NCBI GenBank assembly: GCA_036380435.1
Contig: DASVES010000023.1
Coordinates: forward strand, 1-19,497
DNA length: 19,497 nt
Direction of reading: 5' to 3'
Source of the DNA: DASQDT01 sp036380435
Lineage (GTDB): Bacteria > Acidobacteriota > Blastocatellia > Pyrinomonadales > Pyrinomonadaceae
Shown: in pieces, positions 1 to 6,213 of the stretch
Numbering within the stretch: position 1 is the first letter of the stretch
How the letters are laid out: each line of letters starts with the position of its first letter
The notes under the pieces: model-generated
What the model saw: only the letters and a program-made list of their open reading frames with translations
The model's database searches: none
What the model was told of the DNA's origin: nothing
Program-made: the position numbers and the translations under genes

Positions 1-1
1 C

Positions 2-1033
2 ATCGCGCGGCTCGAACTCCGCGGCGACGAGGCGAAGGCCGAGCGTGGACAACTCTTCTACAGGGAATTGCAGGAACGCGTCTCGTCGCTCGCGGGCGTC
101 CGCTCGGTGGGCCTGACGAGGATCGTGCCGCTCAGCGGCGGTGGTATGCGCCGCACCGTCTACATTGACGGCTACGAGCCGCGCCCCGGCGAGGACACGG
201 AGATCAACTCGAACATGATCTCCGCCGGCTACTTTGAAACGATGCGTATCCCGCTCGTCGCCGGGCGCGACTTCGGGACGCAGGACGTGAAAGGCGCGCC
301 GGGCGTCGTCATCGTCAACGAGGAGTTCGCGCGCCGCTACCTGCGCGGCGGCAGCCCAGTCGGCAAGTTCCTGCGCGCCGACTCCGAAGGCCCGCCGCTC
401 GAAGTCGTCGGCATCGTGCGCGACGGCAAGTACCGCAACCTGCGCGAGGACACGCTCCCGTTCTTCTACCTCCCGCTCGCTCAGAACTACTCGCCGGGCG
501 TGGCGCTCCTGGTGCGTGCCGAGGGCGAGCCGACGGCGTTGCTCCAGTCGGTGCGCGGTGAGATTCAGGGGCTTAACAAAAACCTCCCCGTCTACGGCAT
601 CAACACGCTGGAGGGGCACCTCGCGGCGGCGCTCGCCGCCGACCGGATGATCGCCGTGCTCCTGAGCGTCTTCGGTGGGGCGGCGCTGCTGCTGGCGTCG
701 GTCGGCATCTACGGCGTGATGAGTTACATGGTGGCGCAGCGCACCCGCGAGATCGGCATCCGCATGGCGCTCGGCGCGCGCGCCGGCGACATCCTCGGGA
801 TGGTCGTGCGGCAGGGCATGACGCTCGTCTGCGTCGGCGGCGTGTTGGGTCTGGCGGCGGCGCTCGCCGCGACTCGCTTCCTGCGCAGCCTGCTCTACGG
901 CGTCAGCGCCACCGACCCGCTGACCTTCGCCGGCATCGCGCTCCTGCTCGCCGCCGTCGCTCTCCTCGCCTGCTACCTACCGGCGCGCCGCGCGGCGAAG
1001 GTCGATCCGATGGTGGCACTCAGGTACGAGTGA
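2..1033 (+). CDS. ADOP-family permease, C-terminal part (gene 1, 5'-truncated by window)
   Basis: Reading frame 2 is open from the window edge, so this is the last 343 residues of a longer gene; the TTG at 68 lies inside it and is not a start. The visible part is the end of the second half of an ADOP protein: a MacB-like periplasmic core (residues about 1-210 of the fragment, with YFETMRIPLVAGRDF) and a C-terminal FtsX domain with three membrane segments. The FtsX cytoplasmic motif QRTREIGIRMALGA begins at fragment residue 246. The motif DGKYR (fragment 141-145) is shared with gene 8 but not with genes 2 to 7, so these two look like one sub-lineage. The protein ends in VDPMVALRYE. Its TGA stop is also the first three bases of element E1. 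The last 108 bases match gene 3 at 103 positions. Transport substrate and partner are unknown. The family call is firm. Confidence 0.93.
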   Translation: MARLELRGDEAKAERGQLFYRELQERVSSLAGVRSVGLTRIVPLSGGGMRRTVYIDGYEPRPGEDTEINSNMISAGYFETMRIPLVAGRDFGTQDVKGAPGVVIVNEEFARRYLRGGSPVGKFLRADSEGPPLEVVGIVRDGKYRNLREDTLPFFYLPLAQNYSPGVALLVRAEGEPTALLQSVRGEIQGLNKNLPVYGINTLEGHLAAALAADRMIAVLLSVFGGAALLLASVGIYGVMSYMVAQRTREIGIRMALGARAGDILGMVVRQGMTLVCVGGVLGLAAALAATRFLRSLLYGVSATDPLTFAGIALLLAAVALLACYLPARRAAKVDPMVALRYE

Positions 1034-1114
1034 TAAGTGATGAGTGATAAGTGATAAGTGGAAGACTGCTGTCTTCTGTTTTTCTTATCACTCATCACTT
1101 ATCACTCATCACTT
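1031..1114. repeat. Intergenic palindromic heptamer element E1 (TGATNAG family)
   Basis: The left arm, 1031-1058, is four 7-bp units (TGATAAG, TGATGAG, TGATAAG, TGATAAG). The right arm, 1084-1111, is the inverse (CTTATCA, CTCATCA, CTTATCA, CTCATCA). Aligned from the loop the arms match except at the variable fifth base of the unit, giving a stem of about 28 bp. The first TGA is the stop codon of gene 1 and is followed in frame by TAA. The 25-base centre holds a smaller hairpin (see terminator). The element fills nearly all of the gap before gene 2. Confidence 0.9.
1060..1083 (+). terminator. Possible intrinsic terminator nested in E1
   Basis: GAAGAC (1061-1066), loop TGCT, GTCTTC (1071-1076) form a perfect 6-bp stem, followed at once by TGTTTTT (1077-1083). 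This has the shape of a Rho-independent terminator, with a rather short and GC-poor stem. The larger heptamer stem of E1 encloses it and could compete with it. None of the other seven elements has an equally good T-tract, so it may be a chance variant of the element centre. Confidence 0.4.
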
Positions 1115-1131
1115 CTGAAAGAGGTTTGCTC

Positions 1132-3534
1132 ATGGGAACACTGCTCCAAGACGTTCGTTACGGGCTGCGGCTGCTGCGGAAGAGGCCGACGTTTACGGCC
1201 GTGGTGGTGTGTACGCTCGCTTTGGGCATCGGCGCGAACACGGCGATCTTCTCGGTCGTCTACGGCGTGCTGTTGAGGCCGATACCGTATGTGGACGGCG
1301 AGCGGCTCATCGTGATTGAGACGGGTAAGAAGCAGGCCGGGGCCGAGCAGTTGGGCGGGGTCGCGCCGGCCGACTTCTGGGACTTGCAGGAGCAGAGCCG
1401 CAGCTTCGAGCACGTGGCGGCCATCTCGGGCGGCGGGTTTAGCCTGACCGGGGTGGAGAACCCGGAGATGATCCCTTCGGCGCGCGTCTCGTCGGGCTTC
1501 TTCGGCGTGCTCGGCGCGCGACCCGCTTTGGGCCGCGCCTTCACGAAGGAGGACGAGCTGCTGGCGTCGCCGGACGCGGTCATCCTGAGTCACGGGCTGT
1601 GGCAGCGACGCTTCGGCGGCGACCCTTCGGTCGTCGGCCGCGCGTTCGGCGACACGGGCGCGACCATCGTCGGTGTGATGCCGCCGGACTTCAAGTTTCC
1701 TGTCACGGCCGAGTGCTGGACGCCGTTGGAGCGCGACTCCGGCGAGATGAGGAACCGGGCGAACAGCTACTTCAACGTCCTCGGCCTACTCGCGCCCGGC
1801 CAAACGACGGATGGCGCACGGGCCGAGATCGAGACTGTTTTCGCCCGCCTCTCCGCCGAGTATCCGAAGACGAACGCCGAGCGGGCGGCGACGCTCACGC
1901 CTTTCCGCGAGGTGCTCGTGCGCGACGTGAGGCCATCGCTCCTTGTGCTCCTCGGCGCGGTGGGCTTCGTGCTGCTGGTGGCGTGCGCCAACGTCGCGAA
2001 TTTGATGTTGGCGCGCGCCGCCGCGCGGCGCAGGGAATGGGCCGTGCGCTCGGCGCTCGGCGCGTCGCGCTGGCGGCTCGTCAGGCAGATGCTCACCGAG
2101 AGCGTGATGCTCGCGCTCATGGGGAGCGCGGCGGGGCTGCTGCTGGCGGTGTGGGGGCGCGACGTGCTGACGGCGATGCTGCCGGAAGACTTCGCCAACC
2201 TTCAGCTCGCCGACCAGTCGCGCATCGACTCGACCGTGATGCTCTTCACATTGGGCGTGGCCCTCGTCACCGGCGTCGTCTTCGGCATCTTCCCGGCGTG
2301 GCAGGCGACGCGTCTGAAGTCGGCCGAATGGCTGAAGGAGTCGGGGCGCGGCCACGTCGGGACTTCGGGGCAGCGCACTCGCAGCGCGCTCGTCGTCATG
2401 GAAGTGGCGCTGGCGCTCGTCCTCTTAGTCGGGGCGGGCCTGCTGCTTCAGAGCTTCGCGCGGCTGCGGCAGGTCGATCTCGGCTTCAACCCGCACGGCC
2501 TGTCGTCGGTCGGCGTCTCGACCTCGTTTGCGAAACAGCCCACCGACGGGGCGCGCGCGCAGTTCGTCGCTCAGGTGCTCGAACGCGTCTCGCAGACGCC
2601 GGGTGTGGAGTCGGCCGTCGTCACGAGCGGGAACCCTTTCCCGTATCTCAACTTCAACTTCACCGTCGAGGGCCGCCCCACGGACGCCGAGGCGCCGGCC
2701 GTCTACGACTCGGTCAGCCCCGACTACTTCCGCGCGCTCGGCGCACGCCTCGTGCGGGGCCGCGAGTTCAATGCGTTCGACCGCGCCGACACTACCCGCG
2801 TCGCCCTCATCAACGAGACGCTCGCGCGCCGGCACTTCGCCGGCGAAGACCCTCTGGGCCGGCGCGTCTCGATCAACTATCTCGGGCAGCCGCAGCTCCG
2901 AGAGATCGTCGGCGTCACGAGCGACATCAATCAGGGCGAGCCGGGCAAGGTGAAGCCGCAGATTTACGTGCCCTACGACCAGCAGCCGTGGCTGAGCGCG
3001 TCGCTTTTGGTGCGCGCCGGCGGCGGCGACGCGGGGGCGACGAAGCGGGCGGTGCAGGAAGCCATCTGGTCGGTGGACAAGACGCAGCCGGTCGCCAAGT
3101 TCGAGTCGGTCGAGCAGAAGCTCGGCGGCGCGCTGGCCGAGCCGCGTCTCTACACGACACTGCTCGGCGCGTTCGCCGCGCTCGCCCTGCTCCTCGCCAC
3201 CATCGGCATCTACGGCGTGATGTCGTACACGGTGGCGCAACGCACGCATGAGATCGGCGTCCGCATAGCGCTCGGCGCGCAGCCGCGCGACATCCTCAGG
3301 ATGGTCGTCGGCCACGGCCTGACGCTGACGCTCTGCGGCGTCGGCGCGGGGTTGCTCGCGGCCTTCGCGCTGACGCGCTTCCTGCAAGGGCTGCTCTACG
3401 GCGTCAGCGCCGGCGACCCCGTGACGTTCGCCCTCGTGCCCCTGCTGCTCTCGGGCGTGGCGCTCGCGGCCTGCTACCTGCCGGCGCGCCGGGCGATGCG
3501 CGTCGATCCGCTGGCGGCGCTGAGGGAGGAGTAA
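1132..3534 (+). CDS. ADOP-family duplicated orphan permease (gene 2)
   Basis: A protein of 800 residues from ATG 1132, preceded by AAAGAGG at 1118-1124 with 7-base spacing. A longer in-frame start at 1051 only translates the repeat E1 and is rejected. Layout: TM1 about 19-45 with the family motif ALGIGANTAIFSVV; periplasmic core 1 about 50-265 with LWQRRFGGDP at 156-165; FtsX 1 about 268-390 with three TMs; TM5 about 419-442; periplasmic core 2 about 450-660; FtsX 2 from about 670 with QRTHEIGV at 703-710. The first cytoplasmic FtsX motif reads REWAVRSALGA where its paralogues have REIAIRTALGA or similar (Trp303). No Walker motifs are present. The C-terminus is VDPLAALREE, unlike the VDPMVALRYE of the other complete copies, and the DNA there is also divergent. 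The known family has no assigned function. Confidence 0.95.
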   Translation: MGTLLQDVRYGLRLLRKRPTFTAVVVCTLALGIGANTAIFSVVYGVLLRPIPYVDGERLIVIETGKKQAGAEQLGGVAPADFWDLQEQSRSFEHVAAISGGGFSLTGVENPEMIPSARVSSGFFGVLGARPALGRAFTKEDELLASPDAVILSHGLWQRRFGGDPSVVGRAFGDTGATIVGVMPPDFKFPVTAECWTPLERDSGEMRNRANSYFNVLGLLAPGQTTDGARAEIETVFARLSAEYPKTNAERAATLTPFREVLVRDVRPSLLVLLGAVGFVLLVACANVANLMLARAAARRREWAVRSALGASRWRLVRQMLTESVMLALMGSAAGLLLAVWGRDVLTAMLPEDFANLQLADQSRIDSTVMLFTLGVALVTGVVFGIFPAWQATRLKSAEWLKESGRGHVGTSGQRTRSALVVMEVALALVLLVGAGLLLQSFARLRQVDLGFNPHGLSSVGVSTSFAKQPTDGARAQFVAQVLERVSQTPGVESAVVTSGNPFPYLNFNFTVEGRPTDAEAPAVYDSVSPDYFRALGARLVRGREFNAFDRADTTRVALINETLARRHFAGEDPLGRRVSINYLGQPQLREIVGVTSDINQGEPGKVKPQIYVPYDQQPWLSASLLVRAGGGDAGATKRAVQEAIWSVDKTQPVAKFESVEQKLGGALAEPRLYTTLLGAFAALALLLATIGIYGVMSYTVAQRTHEIGVRIALGAQPRDILRMVVGHGLTLTLCGVGAGLLAAFALTRFLQGLLYGVSAGDPVTFALVPLLLSGVALAACYLPARRAMRVDPLAALREE

Positions 3535-3662
3535 AGCTGTTAGCGGTTAGCTATTAGCTTTTAGTCAGAACGGGGGAACGAAGGCATTTGAAACATTGAG
3601 CTGCGAGATGGCCGAGGGCGGTCGGAGTTTGGCTAACGGCTAATAGCTAACCGCTAACAGCT
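3535..3662. repeat. Intergenic palindromic heptamer element E2 (GCNNTTA family, long centre)
   Basis: The left arm, 3536-3563, is GCTGTTA, GCGGTTA, GCTATTA, GCTTTTA. The right arm, 3634-3661, is TAACGGC, TAATAGC, TAACCGC, TAACAGC. Positions 3535-3558 pair perfectly with 3639-3662 (24 bp), and the stem continues with one mismatch and some wobble to about 3569/3628. Same build as the other elements, but with an unrelated unit and a centre of about 70 bases (3564-3633) instead of 17 to 25. I find no gene, and no clear match to the other centres, in that insert. It starts directly after the TAA stop of gene 2. Confidence 0.9.
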
Positions 3663-3678
3663 AAGAAGAGGTTGACTG

Positions 3679-6114
3679 ATGAACACGATCTGGCAAGACA
3701 TGCGTTACGGCGCGCGGATGCTGTGGAAGTCGCCGGTGTTTACGGCGGTGGCCGTGCTGGCGCTGGCTCTCGGCATCGGGGCGAACACGGCCATCTTCTC
3801 GGTGGTCAACGCGCTGCTTTTGCGGCCGCTGCCGCTCGCGGAGTCTGAGCGTCTGGTCGTGCTCTGGTCGCAGTCGAAGAAGACGGGGGCGCTCACATCG
3901 TCTTCCTATCCTGACTTCGCGGACTTCCGCGAGCAGAACCGGGTCTTCGAGGGCGTGGCGACGCTGCGCCCGCGCGGGGTGACGCTCACCGGCGCGGGCG
4001 AGCCGGAACGACTCGAAGGGGCGCGCGTCTCGGCCGACTTCTTCCCGCTGCTCCGCGTGCAGCCGCTCCACGGCCGCGCCTTTCTGCCCGAGGAGGATCG
4101 ACCGGGCGGCGAGCGCGTCGTCCTGCTCGGCCACGGACTGTGGCAGCGTCGCTTCGGCGGCGACCCTTCCATCGTCGGCCGCAGCCTTCTGCTCGATGAG
4201 CAGCCGCACACAGTGGTCGGCGTTCTCCCGCAGGACTTCCGTTTCCCCTACACACTTGAAAACGCGGAAGTCTATTCGACCATCGCCTACGAGGGCGGCA
4301 ACTTGCAGGAGCGCGGCGCGCGCACCTCTTACATGCTCGCGCGCCTGCGCGAGGGCGTGACGATTGATGAGGCGCGCGCCGACGCCGCGCGCATCGCCGC
4401 CGGGTTGGAGGAGCAGTACCCGGATAGGGACACCGGGATGGGCGCGACCGTGGTCGGCCTTCAGGAGCAACTTGTCGGCAAGGTGGAGCGCGCGCTGTGG
4501 GTGCTGCTCGGGGCGGTCGGCCTCGTGCTCCTCATCGCGTGCTCGAACGTGGCGAACCTTTTGCTCGTGCGCGCGACGACGCGCCATCGAGAGATCGCCA
4601 TCCGCACGGCGCTGGGCGCGTCGCGCTGGCGCGTCGTCCGGCAACTGCTGACGGAGAGTTTGATGATCGCCGCACTCGCCGGCGTGTGCGGGCTGCTGCT
4701 CGCCGTGTGGGGCGTCGATTTGCTCGTCGCCCTCAGCCCCGACGATTTGCCGCGGCTCGACGCGGTGGGCTTAGACGCTCGCGTGCTCGCGTTCACCTTC
4801 GGCGTCTCGGCCCTGACGGGCGTGCTCTTCGGATTAGTCCCCGCGCTCAAGGCGTCGAAGACCGAGCTGAGCGAATCGCTCAAAGAGGGCGGGCGCAGCA
4901 CGAACATGAGACCGGGGCGGCAACGCCTGCGCGGGCTGCTCGTCACGGGCGAGGTGGCGCTCGCGCTGATGCTCTTGGTCGGTGCGGGCCTTTTGCTCAA
5001 GAGCTTCGGGCGGCTGCAAGCGGTCGATCCGGGCTTCGACCCGAAGGGCGTGCTGACGATGCGGATCAACCTGCCGCGCGCGCGTTACACCGACGGCGAG
5101 AGCCGCGCGCGCTTTGTCGGCGAGGTGGTCGAGCGGGTGAGGGAATTGCCCGGCGTCGCCGCGGCCGCCTTCGTCACGCCCGTTCCGTTTAGCTCCAGTA
5201 ACGTCAGCAGCGACTTCGCCGTCGAGGGACGGCCCGACGCGCCGGTGGGGCAGGAGCCGTCGGCGAGCTATCGCGGCATCACGCCCGACTACTTCCGCGC
5301 CATGAACATTCCCCTGACGCGCGGGCGTCAGTTCACGGAGCAAGACCGAAGGGGCGGCCCGGCCGGCGTCGCCATCATCAACGAGGCGGTGGCGCGTCGC
5401 TACTTCGAGGGCGAAGACCCACTCGGCAAGATTATCAAGAGCGTGGGCGTCAGCGTGGACGACGACGAGCCGGAGCGTTGGGAGATCGTCGGCGTGGTCG
5501 GCAACGTCCGCCACGCAGGGTTAGACGTTGAGCCGTTTGCGGAAATCTATTTCCCGCACCGGCAGCAGTCGTGGAACTGGGGCCACTTCGTGGTGCGCGC
5601 CGACGGCGACCTCGCGGCGCTCGCCCCGGCCGTGCGCTCTCAGGTACACGCCATCGACCGCGATCAGGCCATCTCCGAAGTCAGGCCGCTCACCGAGATG
5701 ATCGCCGGCACCGTCGCCAAGCCGCGCTTCTACGCGCTGCTCCTCGCGGCCTTCGCCGTCGTCGGTCTGCTGCTCGCCGTCGTCGGCATCTACGGCGTCC
5801 TCAGCTACACGGTCACGGAGCGCACGCACGAGATCGGCGTCCGCATGGCGCTCGGCGCGCAGCGCGGCGACATCCTCAAGCTGGTCGTCACGGGCGGGAT
5901 GAAGTATGCGCTCGCCGGGGTCGTCGTCGGACTGTTGGGCGCGCGCGCCGTCACGCACGTTCTCTCGAATCTGCTCTTCGAGGTCAGCGCCACGGACGCG
6001 CCTACTTTCGCCGGCATCGCGCTCCTGCTCGCCGCCGTCGCCCTGCTCGCCTGCTACCTGCCGGCGCGCCGCGCGGCGAAGGTCGATCCGATGGTGGCAC
6101 TTAGATACGAGTGA
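3679..6114 (+). CDS. ADOP-family duplicated orphan permease (gene 3)
   Basis: A protein of 811 residues starting MNTIWQDMRYG. ATG 3679 follows AAGAGG (3666-3671) with 7-base spacing. TM1 (about 18-42) leads to periplasmic core 1, which has the family's LWQRRFGGDPSIVG at 154-167. FtsX 1 carries EIAIRTALGA from 305, core 2 has VGNVRHAGLD, and FtsX 2 has ERTHEIGVRMALGAQ from 714. Both cytoplasmic FtsX motifs, which in MacB and FtsX relatives contact the ATPase, are well kept, so loss of function is not suggested. The last 35 residues are identical to those of gene 1 although the bodies differ clearly, which points to exchange at the 3' end. The TGA stop is embedded in E3. No ATPase or periplasmic adaptor gene lies beside it. 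Confidence 0.95.
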   Translation: MNTIWQDMRYGARMLWKSPVFTAVAVLALALGIGANTAIFSVVNALLLRPLPLAESERLVVLWSQSKKTGALTSSSYPDFADFREQNRVFEGVATLRPRGVTLTGAGEPERLEGARVSADFFPLLRVQPLHGRAFLPEEDRPGGERVVLLGHGLWQRRFGGDPSIVGRSLLLDEQPHTVVGVLPQDFRFPYTLENAEVYSTIAYEGGNLQERGARTSYMLARLREGVTIDEARADAARIAAGLEEQYPDRDTGMGATVVGLQEQLVGKVERALWVLLGAVGLVLLIACSNVANLLLVRATTRHREIAIRTALGASRWRVVRQLLTESLMIAALAGVCGLLLAVWGVDLLVALSPDDLPRLDAVGLDARVLAFTFGVSALTGVLFGLVPALKASKTELSESLKEGGRSTNMRPGRQRLRGLLVTGEVALALMLLVGAGLLLKSFGRLQAVDPGFDPKGVLTMRINLPRARYTDGESRARFVGEVVERVRELPGVAAAAFVTPVPFSSSNVSSDFAVEGRPDAPVGQEPSASYRGITPDYFRAMNIPLTRGRQFTEQDRRGGPAGVAIINEAVARRYFEGEDPLGKIIKSVGVSVDDDEPERWEIVGVVGNVRHAGLDVEPFAEIYFPHRQQSWNWGHFVVRADGDLAALAPAVRSQVHAIDRDQAISEVRPLTEMIAGTVAKPRFYALLLAAFAVVGLLLAVVGIYGVLSYTVTERTHEIGVRMALGAQRGDILKLVVTGGMKYALAGVVVGLLGARAVTHVLSNLLFEVSATDAPTFAGIALLLAAVALLACYLPARRAAKVDPMVALRYE

Positions 6115-6195
6115 TAAGTGATGAGTGATAAGTGATAAGTGATAAGAGTAAAACCGGCTTCCTCTTTCTTATCACTCATCACTTATCACTTATCA
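6112..6195. repeat. Intergenic palindromic heptamer element E3 (TGATNAG family)
   Basis: The left arm has five units (6112-6146): TGATAAG, TGATGAG, then three TGATAAG. The right arm has four (6168-6195): CTTATCA, CTCATCA, CTTATCA, CTTATCA. The centre, 6147-6167, is 21 bases and differs from the centre of E4 (8678-8698) at one position. The stop codon of gene 3 is the first TGA of the left arm. The unequal arm lengths suggest gain or loss of whole 7-bp units by slippage. Confidence 0.9.
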
Positions 6196-6196
6196 C

Positions 6197-6207
6197 CTCC
6201 GAAGGAG
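6197..6207 (+). promoter_or_regulatory. Ribosome-binding site of gene 4 inside a small inverted repeat
   Basis: CTCC (6197-6200), GAA, GGAG (6204-6207) form a 4-bp inverted repeat. The GGAG is the Shine-Dalgarno sequence of gene 4, 6 bases before ATG 6214. It decides the start: the in-frame ATG at 6139 has no ribosome site and lies within E3. Whether the hairpin hides the site in the mRNA is inference, and a 4-bp stem with a 3-base loop is weak. Gene 8 has the same arrangement with five pairs. Confidence 0.5.
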
Positions 6208-6213
6208 ACTCTG

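Noticed and set aside
1040..1054. Minimal frame ATG AGT GAT AAG TGA created by the TGATGAG unit, as a leader peptide
   Set aside because: It follows from the repeat sequence, has no ribosome site, and sits far from the next start.
1031..1114. CRISPR array from the regular repeats in the gaps
   Set aside because: Units are 7 bp with no spacers between them and are arranged as inverted arms; no cas genes are present.
1051..1131. Upstream starts at 1051, 6139, 8670, 13759 and 16327
   Set aside because: None is better placed than the chosen ATG. The first three lie inside the repeats with no ribosome site, TTG 13759 precedes the ribosome site, and GTG 16327 is only 2 bases from it. All complete copies align at the start of the (M)xxLxQDxRYG motif.
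1034..1131. Sigma-70-type promoters in the gaps
   Set aside because: The gaps are AT-rich because of the repeats, but I could not find a convincing -35 and -10 pair at proper spacing in any of them.
3564..3633. Small gene or RNA in the E2 centre
   Set aside because: About 70 bases without a start plus ribosome site, and no tRNA-like or other recognised fold could be supported by eye.
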